This document shows, piece after piece, positions 1 to 13,481 of a stretch of 64,000 bases of DNA. The DNA comes from Rotaria socialis (lineage: Eukaryota; Rotifera; Eurotatoria; Philodinida; Philodinidae). Each line of letters opens with the position of its first letter. Within the stretch, counting starts at the first letter, position 1. The notes under the pieces were generated by a model. The model ran no database searches and was not told where the DNA came from. It saw nothing but the letters and a program-made list of their open reading frames with translations. The stretch is from contig CAJNYU010002703.1 in NCBI GenBank assembly GCA_905331475.1, forward strand, positions 62,001 through 126,000, written 5' to 3'. The position numbers were made by a program, and so were the translations under genes.

Positions 1-443
1 ATTCCACTTGCACACGTTGACTTTCTCTGTAAGCATCATTTGATTGAGTCAATCAGACATATGACTAGTGCTTATCAACTGGCATCAAGTAAACATGTGT
101 CTTTGTCCAAAATCGAGCGCTAAATTTCATTCATATTTAATCTTTCATACAAATGTAAATGTATACATAAAGAAAACTAAACTAAATCGAATACTGTAAT
201 AATATTAAAAACTGAAGATTGCATTACAGAAGAATTCAATGATAAGAAGATAAGATAAAGGATTAGATGATGTAGCTTAAGATTTATATATATATATAGA
301 TGATCACCGGTGGCTTTAATATTTTCTAATAGAAGGGAGAAACAAAAAAAAAGGCGCTAATCTAGACGAGAGGTGTTGTTGTTTTTTATTACAAGATACA
401 TAAAAAAACATATCCCTGTTTTTCAATAGTTAATAGTTGTTCA

Positions 444-1519
444 CTAGTCGTCATAGGGTGTCATTTGAACAATTTCATAAACTTCATTATTCACATGAAA
501 ACGTAATTTCGATTTTTCCGATTGTAATCCACAGCAGAAACAGCAGCTGAGTATTGTTGTAAATAAAGTTGCACTAATAGCTGCAACTATTAACCAAAAG
601 CCTAAACCCAATTTTTCAGCTTCAATAAGCCACGGATTCAATGCCACAACTAGTGCTTCAGGTTGGTCTAATTCATAAGTAAAATCAGGCCGATAGAAAC
701 GGTCGTGTATCCATTCATATAAGAATATTCCTAAAGCACCAGCGCCACTTAAAAATGATGCCAAAGAAAATAAACTAACAAATGCAAATGGGATTGAATA
801 GAAACGTTTAACACAATTTATACAGAACAGAATTAATAAGGCCAAAAATGTTAATAATGGTGCGGCAACGAACAGCAGAAACATTACATAATAACGAATG
901 AGTTTTGCATAGTTATGAGAATGTTTTGGAGAAGATTTATATGGTGATTGATGAAGTGGGAAATCTTGACTACCAATCCATGTAGATTGCCATATACAAT
1001 TTCCTTTAGGCCAATAGTAACGTGTTTGTTCCAATGAATAATCGCAATTTATCTCATCAATATATGTTGGACAATCGGGTTTGTTATCGCATCGTTGCAT
1101 CTAAAATGAATATAAAATATTTCTATGGCAACTCAGCAGGTATTATTAAAACTTACACAACAATTTGTCTCTGAACACATACGTTTTGAATCATTACATC
1201 GATCGCAAAATAATGTTGGAGTTCGCATTGATCCATCTTGTGGCGATTTAACAGTTAGTAAATTAATCCATCTATAATCTAAACAATAACCAAAGAGACC
1301 ATAATGTGAACGAAATGCATGTCGAATATTTTGTAGTTCGAGTTTGACATTATTCTTAACTTCCGATTGTAATCGTTTTTGACTTTCATTTTTATGATAA
1401 CGATTTATTAAATTTTCATCAAGGCGACTCCAACGTTTAGTGGCAAACGAAAAGCAATAAAGACCAATTGATGCAAGCATTGGCAAAACAATAAGCATAA
1501 CAAGTATATTGACCTTCAT
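444..1519 (-). CDS. Claudin-like four-TM protein with LDLa motif, copy A
   Basis: Two exons (1157-1519, then 444-1100; phase-0 intron) encode about 339 residues. The N-terminal membrane segment (about residues 3-28) is followed by an extracellular loop with a W...GLFGYC...W pattern, reminiscent of the claudin/PMP22 W-GLW-C signature. The loop then carries RCDNKPDCPTYIDEINC, which fits the LDL-receptor class A calcium-binding motif (C-x3-4-D-C-x4-D-E-x2-C). Three more membrane segments follow (including LLFVAAPLLTFLALLILFC and FWLIVAAISATLFTTILSCC), with a short cytoplasmic tail. The start at 1519 is the Met directly before the first membrane segment and matches copy B at 33770-34842. Fold and LDLa motif are seen; a role in cell contacts or as a receptor is inference. 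HSBP1 lies divergently downstream on the other strand. Confidence 0.75.
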
Positions 1520-4213
1520 CGTTGAACTTTCTTTTGCTTGTCTCTTCTTTTATGCTAATCTAAAAATATGAAAATGCTGAATAAATCGAATATAGAATGC
1601 GAAGCAAAACAAAACATAGAGACACGCACAATTGGTATCGTGTAAAGGAAAAAGAATAAAAAAAAGAAAAACAAAAAAAAATATGGTGATCGTAATGGTG
1701 TTTGTAGATATGATGATAGCTGCTCCTGCTGGCACTCAGTATGCAATAGCGACGTACTTTCTTATGAGTATCTCTCTATTTTAGACTCTGACACATCATC
1801 ATTCCACAAATGAGGTTTACATTCCTCTTTGGAGAAATTCTTTGTTTTGTGGCTACAGCATCCTAACCTTTTTCTTTCTCCCCTTCTTTTTCTCTCTCTC
1901 GCTCTTTTACAAAGGATTGTTGTTCTCACAAAAACAATAAACGAATGAAAAAGGTTTTTTTTTCGTACGATCGTCACATACATACACGTCCTTTAAACGA
2001 ACAAAGACGAGACATCAGCAGTAGTAAGCAACAATGAATTATGTTGCTTCTCTTTATGCTCAATCAAATAAGAGCGCAATAGAACGATGCATAAGTGGTT
2101 ACAGACCATATGACTAATATACATGATGTCTTTTGTTTGTAATCTGAACCCTCGTTTATGATTGTCCGTCACTCATATCCTTCATATATATATGTATCCA
2201 ACTAAGTCGATTACGTAGTTATTATCATCTACACAAATGTTGGCATGCATAAACACGATGAATGATATGAATCATTCATTTATATATGTATGTATACATA
2301 CATACATTGTGTAAAAAGCTGATAGTCTAAAATCTATGTATGTATGCCGACGATAGACAAGGTAATTTGACGGAGACTGACAAGAAAAGTGCGTGACTGC
2401 GAAGCATCGCGCTTCTTACGATGTAAGATGGTGATACGTACATTTAGTGATTTATGACTGACAAAAAACAATGATGGCTGACAAACTGATGAATTTTTCC
2501 CCATAAAGAAAATAACAGTACACAAAAAAAAGATGAAACTAGGCCTTGCGAAAATTTCCCGAGCTATAAAAAATGCGACATTTATTATTATCGTATCAGT
2601 AAAAACTAATGAAGCGATGCACACCAAGAAAAACAAGCTAATAATACAAGTGATAACGCGAAAAATGCAAGAAAAAAGAAACCACAGAACAGTAGAGGTA
2701 AATAAAAAAATGTAGCCAGCTGCGAAAGGCGAAAGAGAATGAATGAGTAACTGACGAAACAAGGACGCACAGAAAAAAAACAAATCTGATATAGACACCA
2801 ATCATGTCTATATGAATGAGAACTGACGCGTACGATAGTCAGGCAGATTTTTTTTATCATGATACATCGTGTAACTATCGTAGAACTTGATTTTTTTGAC
2901 AATAGAGGATTAAACTATGGCGACTACCTTGCGTCGTCAGTTGCATTTAAAGGCAATTCGTTCAAAGCGAACCAGTAAATATGTATACCATACATTTTTC
3001 TTTATCTACTTTGGCAGTTATCATCAAACATGAGATTTATGTGAGCCTTGATCTTCTCATTCCAGATATTGAGCTATTCGATGAGCAGAAGTAAGTTGAG
3101 AAGATAACTGAGATAGTAACATTTTAAGTAAGTTGTAATGGTTATCTGCACATATCAAGTCAAAGAGAAAAGGTTAAGCACCAGAACACATAATATTCAA
3201 GGTTTCGAATACGCAATTATTTCACTAACAAAAATAAATGATATTTATATTCTCTACAGAAATTAAAAAGACCGCGACTAATTTTTGTTTGCTTCGCTAT
3301 TTTATTCATTGTTGTCTTTTGATCATTAGAATTCAACAAAGCTCAAGGGAAAATTTTTAATGTCTATCACAGGTTCTAATTATATATAATTTTATATGAA
3401 AAAGAAAAACCTTGTCTTTTGTATTACGAACGACAAAGCAGCCGCACAAGTTGTCGTCATTTTCTTTTCATACTCGGCTGCGATAAAGTCAATTGACAGA
3501 ATACGAATAAAATGAATAAAATCCTTGATGTAATCACATCTGTGATGTTAATTGTTATGGTGAAGGTATGAAATTATTCAGGAAGCGCGTCGTATGCGGT
3601 ATGGATCTAGAAGCTTATATCTTTCTTTTCGGATCACGTGGATCCAAGTCCAAACTTTTACTTTTTTTTCTAGATTCTTGTTGACAAAAAGAAATCACTC
3701 TTGACATGACGCCCTTCCTGTATGATTCTTAAGTGTCTCACCATTTGATGTATGTCGCTCGTCGGAAGCATTTCTAGAAAGACATCTTGTTTTATTGATT
3801 AAGTGTGTATGCTTTACAATCATCAAAGTCTTTTAGCGGAACAAACAAACATACAGAATATAATATCTTAAGTTAGAAAAATTTTGTTCGGTTTCAATAG
3901 AGAAATATTCCAGATGTGATTAAAACAAATTCAAATACTGAATAAATGAAGATTTGTATCGCGTTTTCTTATTCAATCATCAGAAACGTGCAAAAGTCAA
4001 TGTTACACTCACGTTTTCGACCGTCGAATTGAACGACACGCCTGTCGAGAAATATGAAGGACGGCTAGCGCCATCTATCGATTTCTTTATCGATTTGAAC
4101 ATGTCAGCATCGGTCACATGACAGCGAATGAAGGAAGAAAAAGAATGAGTATATCATCATTCACTATATTTCTAGTTACAAGCAAAAATACTATTTACTT
4201 AAACTGAATCAAA
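1520..4213. other. Intergenic region between divergent claudin-like and HSBP1 genes, copy A
   Basis: About 2.7 kb between two divergent start codons, so it should hold both promoters. It has T-rich and TC-rich low-complexity tracts (about 1855-1915) and TATA-like AT runs. Short stretches match the equivalent region of copy B (for example near 2360 versus 35475, both reading GGTAATTTGA), which supports common descent of the whole locus. Open frames on the minus strand here are low-complexity and phenylalanine-rich and were not accepted as genes. Confidence 0.5.
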
Positions 4214-4570
4214 ATGACGGATATACGATCAGTTTCATCATCATCATCATCTTCAACAACGTCTAACAATGTTAATCATATAGCAAATTCGAATTCATCG
4301 GCAATACCCGATATTGATAATATGAATAATTTAACAACCTATGTAAGTTAGATCGAATAACATTCTCTGTTTTACTTCTTTGATGCTTAGGTAAATACAA
4401 TATTTCGCCAAATGGAAGAAAAATTCATGGCTACTAGTGATCAAGTTATGAATCGTATGAATGAATTAGGTCGAAGAATTGACACACTTGAAACAAGCAT
4501 AACAGATATCATTTCGTATTTACCAACAGAAAAACCAAATTCAACAGCACAACAGCAATCAAAATCATAA
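4214..4570 (+). CDS. HSBP1: Heat shock factor-binding protein 1, copy A
   Basis: Two exons (4214-4342 and 4391-4570, 48-bp intron, phase 0) give 102 residues. A serine-rich N-terminus of about 35 residues precedes the conserved heptad-repeat core VNTIFRQMEEKF...SDQVMNRMNELGRRIDTLE, followed by ITDIIS. This matches HSBP1, a small trimeric coiled coil known to bind the HSF1 trimerisation domain and dampen the heat-shock response. The family is usually about 76 residues, so the extra length is the Ser/Asn N-terminus and the Gln/Ser tail. A CTAG acceptor lies about 40 bases before the ATG, compatible with a 5' UTR intron or trans-splicing. The diverged copy B is at 36785-37156. Confidence 0.88.
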
Positions 4571-6829
4571 AATCAGACATTTTCCATCTCTGTATAGATA
4601 AAAATTATTTGCAATATAACCTATTTTTGTTGTTCTAACACTGGCATAATGTTTTTCATTCTTACTAAAAAGAACAACTGTAATGTCTTGATAGTACTTT
4701 GAATACCCTATTATTGAATAATAATAGTCGATCAATATGTATATTTCTATTTGATTATCACACAACGAGGCTATTTTAATGTTGAAAACATTATTTAGGC
4801 AATACTTCTATATATAGAATTAATATATTGTTTGTATGATGAATAATACGGCTTATTATCTTTGAAAGAATATTTATGATCATATCCGTCCGTCGCATTA
4901 TGTCTGAAAATATCTGATAAGAGATTTATTATGGTCTTGTGGGTGTTCGATTTATTAAAGACTCGCAACTCCCGTTGTGAATTCGGAGGAATAATAGATA
5001 ATAAAAAAGCAATGTTACAGAAGGAAAATATGTCGGAATTCTATCTTCGTTAATGACTCTGTCGAGTAGCTTGTCAGATTTTGATTTATAGAAAAATAAA
5101 ATGCTTCGATCCTAATCGATTAAAATAAGAAAATGAACGAAAATATTTCGTAATTTTAAACTGGCAACCTATTAGAAACGTCGATATTAATATTAGTGTG
5201 TCATGTAAAGCATCGATTGATAGACATTTATAGGCGAAATTCTTTTCTCTCGGTATAGACAATGACGGATACTTATGTTTATCAGACTTATGCAGATGTA
5301 GATCTGAATTTCTCGTTAAAAATTGTAGTAAATATCAAAATGGTATACTACAGAATATAATGTTTCGTTTTGATATAGAATCGATGGAAATGATCGATAA
5401 AGATTTGAATGTTTTTTTTTCATTGAGATAGCTGTTACTATTTACGATAGTTTCAAGCAAAGAATACATGAGTAATTAATTAAGTGTAATAGGTATTAAT
5501 AACAATATTTTCATGTAAATAATACTAGAAGCTCGATTGAGAAATGTGGCTTGTGTATTGAAAGGTCTAACAGAAGTTTTATCTCTAGCAATTGTGGCAA
5601 GCTTGATTGATACATATTTCGATTCGATTTTATTGTCATTAGAAGAAGAAGAAAGGGCTTTTTAATAGAATACAGCTTTTGTCCAATTAATCATTGCATG
5701 GCCTTGTTTTTATACAGCTAGAAGAAATTATAGTCGAGTTGGAGAAGAAGAAGATGCTCGGCGCACTACTTCCCACGCTCTTGTCTTCTTATTTTTCAAT
5801 TATTAATGATGAAAGTTTTACTTGTTGTTTTTCTGAATATTAACTGAATAATCGTTCTAATAGTTACCGATACAATTATTGTGTGCAGTGGTACTGATTT
5901 CTAGTTATTACTGTCCTTGAATCGAAGTCAATGCAATAGAAAAATGGCGCAGGAAAATTTATAATTGGTTTCCATCAAATATCAATGAACTAGAACAAAA
6001 TGTATACATAAAATAAAGATTTATATCAATCAATGAAAGCAAATAAACAATCATAAATATTAGTTACAATTTCAACTGTGTTTACAATATCATCGCAGGA
6101 ATACACATATGATCGTTTAATTTTTATGCATATTCTAAATCAGAAAAACGTAAGATACTCATCTCAACTAAGACTTGAGTATGTTCCATCAAATTAAAAG
6201 ATAGTAATGTAGCAATATTTCAGCGAAGCCGATTTTTTAATAAAATAATGATAATTAAACCCACATGCAACAACTCACGATCATTGTAAAGTTCATCCTG
6301 AATTTTTGTCAATCATTCTTTGCTTTTAATTTACAATGGTGCTTATGATTAAAAATTAAGAATACGAGATGCAGTGGCGTAGTCAGCAGGTTAGCAATTG
6401 GGTCATTGTCATCTAATTTTTTTTATGTGGGCAATTGCCCATTGTTACAAAATATAAAAACCTGTGCACATTTAAAGATTTAAGGAGTGTTTTATTTCAA
6501 CACATTTTCTCTTGATGAGTTTTTATCAAGTGATTTACAAAAATAAATTTGCAATCTCTTCCAGTTAAGGAATGATCACAATAATAATTCATTGATATTA
6601 TTATTTTTTTTTATTGATGTTCATTATACTATTTTTTCTTCTATTTATGCTATTTCTTGTTCTATTGATATTTATTTATGACTTTTTCAAATAAAATATT
6701 CAAATATATGAAATTGAGAAATACATTCCGAAATGTGAGGGGAAACAAGCAACAAGTTTATCTGTTAATGCAGATATTTAAAACACAAAGTTATTGCTAA
6801 CTAGAGTTTGTAATTACCCACTATTCCCA
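4571..6829. other. AT-rich intergenic DNA with one degenerate reading frame
   Basis: No intact gene is recognised. The only protein-like stretch is the damaged frame at 5522-5806. The rest is AT-rich sequence with short homopolymers. Confidence 0.5.
5522..5806 (+). pseudogene. Possible remnant of a membrane-protein exon
   Basis: One frame reads LRNVACVLKGLTEVLSLAIV and on through ERAF, then two consecutive stops, then TAFVQLIIAWPCFYTARRNY and RVGEEEDARRTT in the same frame. Two hydrophobic blocks and an acidic/basic tail look like a membrane-protein fragment, but no family is recognised and no start or splice sites are clear. It may be a dead paralogue exon or chance. Confidence 0.25.
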
Positions 6830-8390
6830 GATAAAGGAGTCCGACAATCGGATTCCGATGAATATCCAATGATATACGACTGGAGTAATCGATGGCCCTT
6901 CCGGCACTAGGATTCAAATAAGATTCCAGTCGGATCCTATCAGTCTCTTTGGAAATGACTACACTCGTCTATATGCATCTCAAAACTTTGTTATGGGCCA
7001 TACCACCACTCAACTAATAAGATTCCTCCTAAATTATTCCCAAAAAACAATGTCACTAGCTATTCCACAGAAACTACACGCGCTATCACCCAACACAATC
7101 CATCTCAAAATATGCAGAAATAAGAAACAAATGCATGAAAAAATCTATTACTACATTTCTCAGAAACATACTTCCATTAAATAAAATCAATCACATCAAC
7201 TTCGCTTTCCAAGACAAGAGCATTTGTCAAAAAAAAACTGAACATTAGAATCTCAGTAATGCAACTGCTGCTGAAACAGCACTGCTTTAATTTTGCAAAA
7301 CAAAGTTTTTGCAATCTAAGACAATCTAGTAGTGCTGAAATAGGGCTTAATCTAATAAGCTTGAATAATTGTGAGATTTGTAAGCAGTTAAAAGGCGGTG
7401 TGTGTGCGTTATTGTTTCGCGACTGTGATACGTTCGGCAGAAATGCTGCTGTGTTGAATGTGGAGTAGAAGATATGTTCACCGTTCCCGAGCATTTCGAA
7501 GAAAGTGGAGGCTCTTGATGTTGCTAGTTGGAAATGAAGCTGGTAAACGGAGGTGACATGTACAATCGTATAGGCTTCTAAAATGCACATAATCTCCCGG
7601 TGTGACGTTCGAAGTAATCTTTTATGGTTTTGGATAAACCTTAGCTAGTTTTTTTCGTGACATGAAGGAGTAGTGACTTCAGCGTGATATCTCATCAGGT
7701 TCCATGGTTCGTTTGGAAACTATTTTATGTTTTTTTTTGAAAGCCGTTTGACACGTACTTCAGGTGGATACAGGGAAGAACCTTTTAGTTTTTTCGGTTT
7801 CGCTGAATTTGTTTTAATTGTATTTGCTACTCAATTTCTTTATAGTGTATTAAATTGTGTACTCATCCTTTAGGTCTGTTGTTCAAATTAGCAGCTGCAA
7901 TATATTTTTTAATTTCTTATTCTTTAGATGTTGTGTGGGTTACCATGGCATCGGCGAATAGTCTACACTACAGCATGTTATCGGGTTTTCATCGGATTCT
8001 TCGAGATTCTATTAAAATTCAGGGGATCCGATAAGAACCAAGTGTAGGAAATCTCTTTGGATTATTAGTGTTGGAACCTGACGTGCCCCATAGTAACTTG
8101 GTGATATCTGGTAGGTTCTTATAGGAATTTTGTAGGACTGTCCGACCCATGAGATCCTACTGAGTTCGTCTATCGGAATTTATAGGATTATCATCGGTTT
8201 CTCACTCTAGGACACGAGAAGTTCATGATAACTGTTTCCCGTCGGATTCCGACACTGGGGATCCAACTGTAGGTCCTGAACCAGGATTCCGATGAAATAC
8301 TTATAGGATTCTATTGAAATCCTATGAGATCATACAGGAACTCTATCGGATCCTATTGTCTGATCGAAGCTACTGGGAACCAGATCTTTT
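6830..8390. repeat. GGATCC/GGATTCC degenerate repeat island
   Basis: Two blocks (about 6830-6960 and 7975-8390) consist of many diverged short units built on GGATTCCGA, ATCGGATCC, TATAGGATT and their complements, clearly richer in GC than the flanks. Between them (6960-7975) is unrelated sequence with short open frames on both strands. The same style of repeat recurs at 44460-44812 and next to the assembly gap at 19750-19851, so this is a dispersed family. The type of element is unknown; the two blocks could be the ends of one element of about 1.5 kb. Confidence 0.5.
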
Positions 8391-10031
8391 CTATATTAAT
8401 AGAATTTGTTTATCTTTTTTAAAGACAAATCATTAAATTCTAATGAAAATTTAAACGACAATGATCAAATATCGATTGGTATGTTCTTTCCAAAAACATC
8501 ATATTAACAAAGAACGATTTTCTTCATAGATAATGACCAAAACAATATTAATCCAATATATTCACGAGAAATTCATAATCTTACATAAAATGTACGGCAT
8601 ATAACATCTACTCAACCTCAAATTAGCCACAACCGGTATGAATACATTTTTTTAATATTTTTAAAACAAATACATCTATAAATAATCAAGATTCATAAGA
8701 TTTTAATGCTAACGATAATATATTTAAAAATATTATCTCATTAACGAGCCATATCCTCTGATTACTATTCAAACAATGCACAGGTAAAGTACAATCGCAC
8801 TTAGATCAATAAATCGCACAGAAAATTCATATGAAACACCACGTATTCCATAGAAAAAAAATGATCTATCTTTCACTCACCTATAGAATTCTTTCCGTAT
8901 TCACCTAAGCTTTTCCCCGATGCTCCTATTTCTAAATATAGAATGCTATCCCAACTTTCACCAATATCGAAGTTCTATATAAGCACATATTAAGCAAAAG
9001 TTTGATTTTTCAATATGTTTCTATTGTTTTACATTTTATTTTAAAAGAATACTTTTTATATGAATCTTATTATTTAGACTTCAATAATTCTCTACCAACA
9101 TTTTCTTATATTCAAGATTCAACGATTTTTGAATTTGACAAATTTTAAGAAAGGAAAAAAACCAAAAAGAATGCTCGAAAGAAAAAGTACACGCAAACGA
9201 AAAACTAAAAAACAATAAATGATAACCTAATGTTTCATTCTTCGATTCATCTGCAACTAAACTCGCTTAATGCACATCTATGCTACATATAATAACTTTG
9301 CGCTTTCGCATTTTTCGTCTGTTATGTATTGTTCTTGTCAATATATAGCTTAATTTAATCGCATTTTTTTTTGATCATACATCACCTTTGAGTGTCCTAT
9401 TAAACGTTTTAATCATACAACCATAATAAAAACAAAATCAAAACTGTCTTTCCAACAAAACCCAGCAACATCAAATTGTTCCCTCCGTTGAGATTTCTCA
9501 ATTTAATCAATCTTCCAAACATTAGAAAACACACATCTATACGAAATTGTTTTTTTTATATACAAAGCAAAAAATCAATGTCCCTATGTCCAATGTCCCC
9601 AGTATTCAAATAGATCCAGCGAAAATCTTTTTCTGTTCTTCAACGAGAGGTAGAAAAAATCAATGTGTCTATTTCCAAAGGATTAAAAAACTCAATATCT
9701 TCTCAAAGTCTTTTTTTGTCATCAAATCAGCAAAAAAGCAAAACATCAATTAATTATTCAAACAGAGTCATTTGTTTTAAAGCTATGTATTGAACCAATG
9801 TATCTCATATAGCTCATTAACAAAATGTTATTTCTATAAATCACTCTCATGATATTCATACAATCATAAGAATTCCAATCTCCGCTGGATTCTACATTCT
9901 CCTGTCACATAAACACAACAATCATTGCCATCATACAACTCTCACATCAATTCGTCAACAGTTACAGAATGAAATCATACAGTATCGAATACACCCCGGT
10001 ATGTTCATACCCTGAATCATAGGTATCTATC
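8391..10031. other. AT-rich intergenic DNA
   Basis: No gene, tRNA or clear repeat is recognised. Open frames here are short and lysine/asparagine-rich, as expected by chance at this base composition. Confidence 0.5.
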
Positions 10032-10810
10032 AAAATGAGCGAAATAAAAAATGTCGAATTGAAAATGCCAAATGGAAAAAATAGCGAAAGCATTTGTAGC
10101 GAAATAAAAAATAGCAAAAAAAAACATTTTTATATTTTTAGATTGCTAAGATGAAGATTTTATATTGTTTGATAAAATTTTAAATACATCAAAAAATGAA
10201 ATGAATCAAACATAATTAGTTATAAAATTAATAAAAAGAAATATTTCTTCATCTATAAGTTTATTTCTTTTGATTGGCTATGATGAGTGAGAAGGCATCT
10301 AATAATTCAGCAGCACCTATTTCAAAAAATCTTTCTGTATATTCGTATATGTATGTACACACTGTATCCATTTCTTTCGCAAATCCAATATTTGTTTTAT
10401 TCGATATATAAAATCGTTTAAAATTAGCAGAGGATTGCCTTTATTAGAGGTAGAAAAAGATACGCTGCATGTATTTGATGTCATCGAAATTTATACTAAA
10501 TTAACAACAAGTGATATGCAATGGAAAAAATAACGTATGGCGTATCTTTATTTCGTTATATCTTTTGTGTCATTTGTGTTTATTCCGTTAGTTAGATTAG
10601 ACGATGATACCATTGACGAAAAACGCTAGCCAGTGAAAATAGATAATACAAGAAAACGGAGGAATAAAATATCACTAACTGAATTTTAAAATTCAAAAAA
10701 AAATATGGAAAAATATGCTTTTCGCTATTCTCATGCGATCGACATTTTATTTTTCGCTATTATTGTGTTCGACATTTTTTCAACCGAAATTTTGTCTTTC
10801 GCTCATTTTA
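10032..10810. mobile_element. Foldback-type element with internally repetitive inverted ends
   Basis: The left end starts AAAATGAGCGAAATAAAAAA and carries repeated TAGCGAAA and ATGTCGAA units up to about 10130. The right end (about 10700-10810) is its reverse complement, with TTTCGCTATT and TTCGACATTT units ending in GCTCATTTT. The inner 550 bp is AT-rich without a transposase. Terminal inverted repeats made of short tandem units fit a non-autonomous foldback DNA element of about 780 bp. No target duplication could be assigned. Confidence 0.45.
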
Positions 10811-13190
10811 ATGCCATTCCTCTTCTCATCCTCGTCCTCATTGCCGCCGTCACTCTCATTCTCAATGGATTGTGTCATCTAATCATTCTCTTAGATGAGA
10901 TGAAATTGTCATCATAATAGCTATTCTTACCCCCACTCTCAAGATACATAGGATTGTCAAAAATCTAACGATAGGAGTGAAGTTAATGTATTTGCAGCAA
11001 AACAGAGCCATAGATATTAATTCAACCTGCATAGATGTATCACGTTTTCAACAATTAGAGCAAAAAACGACTTATTCATGATTCAAAGTATATATGGTAG
11101 GCGAGTATCACATGAAAATAGTAATATTGATGATTGTGAAAAGTGGAAAATGTGCGAATAATGATAGCCAACGCACACATGTATAAATCACACCAATTAA
11201 CCATGTACATTTTTCATTACACATTTTGCATATTATTTCTTTTCAAGTTATGCTTCAGTGATTTTGTAAAATATTAACAACAAAAAACATAACCCTATCT
11301 GAAGGTGAAAAAAAAACGTTCTTTTATTTCACTTTTATTACCTGTGGACGCATTATATAAATCCACCACCAAACGTATTGTTTACACAATGTTCGGCACA
11401 CGATCTAGGTAGTATTATTTTCAAAAGATTCAATATGAGAGACTAGATACTTAGTATAAAAGTGAAGCTCTTATGTACATTACTTCCAATAATTTTCCAT
11501 TATATTTTTTCTTTATTTAAACAAAGATAATATCTTACATAGTAAAGTTACAAATTTTAGGATACATCTTTGTTGTTGATGTTGAGCATCATTTGATTCG
11601 CTTGATACATTTCTTTAATAACAAATTCAAGTAAAATCAACTAACCCAAGTATTAGTCGTTCGAAATCAACTGTCAATAATCACAGTATTCGCTAAAACA
11701 TGAATTTATTTTTTTGATATCAGTATTAGTCGCAGTCAATATTTATTTATACGATAGTTCACTGATTTTATCATTTGTCGGTTACATATCTATGGGCAGA
11801 ATTTTTAAACATTGAATTATATTTTATATTTTAAATCAAGATTCTCCCATGTCATAGATTGTTAGGTGAGTCTGGCAAAAAGATTTAGTAGCAATAAACT
11901 ATTTTCCAGTACAAAGTAAAATTACTGATGCTTATCTAGTTTCTGCCTAGCACACGTACACACATTACACAGACATCTAAATAGGCCTGCTGGTTAGGTA
12001 ATTCCGTCCGACCCCATTTTTTATCCTATTTTCTTTTATTTCATACTGTCTTCTCAAACTCTGTGCCTATTATAAATGATAGAAATTACTAAAAAGATTT
12101 TATGCTGGAAAACTCATTTGAATTTGAACCCGAGTAACATAATAAACCATAAAAATTGCTTACACTGATCGTGTCTCTCCTCCACATGTAGTGTTCTGTA
12201 GTGTATCAACTATGTTAATCAGTGTGAGAATGTGATCGACAGAAAACAAAATGCGCTGAAAACAAGTTATCTTCGAGAGCGCGAATCGTAACTAACACTT
12301 TGTCTAACTGTTCAATTTTGATTAGCGAGTGAATCCACAAGAAGCATGTCGTTTACTGAAAACAGGGTAATCCTATCGGTTGTGTGCGATTTTTCTAAGG
12401 AAAAGTTTTCCTTCAAATTTTGCCATCTATTGAAATAGTCCATAGTCAAAAACGCTCTTCGTGCTGAACGAAAACATTTTGATACGGAGAGTTTCAAGTT
12501 CGAGCAAGTCCTGGTATTCATAAGACCCAAGATGTTCCTAAAGAATGAGCTGAATCTCCGAACTTCTGGTATCAAGTGTTTGTTATTTCCATAGAGAAGC
12601 TAGTTTCAACTGCATCTCACCACACTGAATGATTAAAATATTAACAAGCTTTACACCCTGAAACATGGTATACTTCGTAGGGGTTTCTCCGAAATTAAAA
12701 AATCTATACCAAATAACATCAAGTTTGGTATAACGATCATTATTGAGCTAGAGTACTTTTCAACATGTTTTGTTTGCTTGTTTCACTAAACAAATAAATC
12801 AACGTATCTTGTATGAATACTATCTGAATTTCGACGATCCAAGCGGATTAATTCATCATAACACTGGTTATTGGTTCCAAAGAATGTGAAAGGTCGTCGA
12901 CCAGTAACCAGTTGTTATTAAAAGAGAAATTTCACCTTACGGCATATATGCAAGTGACTTAAGATTACAAGCGACGATTATTTATACACATGGATTTGGA
13001 AACTCAAAGAGTTTTCCAGAAGTTATTTTAGAGAGCTGAGAACTACTAGAGTGAATATACGCGACTCATGCAGAAAGATAGATGCAGAGAACAAATGTAT
13101 GTGAACATACTAGAATATAGAAGGTACTTCGATTCATCCATGGCAACAAAAAGCAAAAGCATATAGATGACAGAGAGGGTTACCGGAACT
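10811..13190. other. AT-rich intergenic DNA
   Basis: No recognisable gene. An 87-codon minus-strand frame at 12312-12575 is open, but it has no known motif and no clear splice context, so it was not called. Confidence 0.4.
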
Positions 13191-13445
13191 TCTCCAATGA
13201 GACTTTCGCCAACACGACATTCGCCAATGACGAAAGTGCGGGGGTATATTCACGAACGTCCACTGTACTTTCGTCAATTGGAAAAATTTCAGATGACGCA
13301 TTGACGAAAGTACAGTAGACTTTCGCCAATTGTCACGAAACAATATTAACATAGGATATATATGATTCTAATTCACACTCCAATTGCCGATATTACAGTG
13401 GAGTCTCGCCACTGGCAAAGTTCTATTTGGCGAATTTCCAGAATT
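13190..13445. repeat. Hairpin repeats resembling pogo/mariner-type non-autonomous ends
   Basis: Several inverted copies of a CAGTAGACTTTCGCCAATT-like unit occur. 13258-13278 (GTCCACTGTACTTTCGTCAA) is the reverse complement of about 13299-13320 with one mismatch. Further copies sit at about 13193-13230, and CAGTGGAGTCTCGCCA starts at 13396. Ends beginning CAGT(G/A)GA..CTCGC resemble pogo/Tigger-type termini; this resemblance is from memory and needs a repeat search. Confidence 0.4.
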
Positions 13446-13481
13446 CCGACATAGATTTATGTAATCACGTTACAGCACGGA

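Noticed and set aside
2334-2902. Long minus-strand frames upstream of the claudin-like gene
   Set aside because: Phe/Leu/Ser-rich low complexity from AT-rich DNA; not conserved in the duplicated copy B region.
7177-7590. Open frames on both strands inside the GGATCC island
   Set aside because: No motifs, no splice context, and both strands open at once; more likely repeat sequence than genes.
10705-10917. 70-codon hydrophobic open frame
   Set aside because: It lies largely within the inverted-repeat end of the foldback element and mirrors its TTTCGCTATT units.
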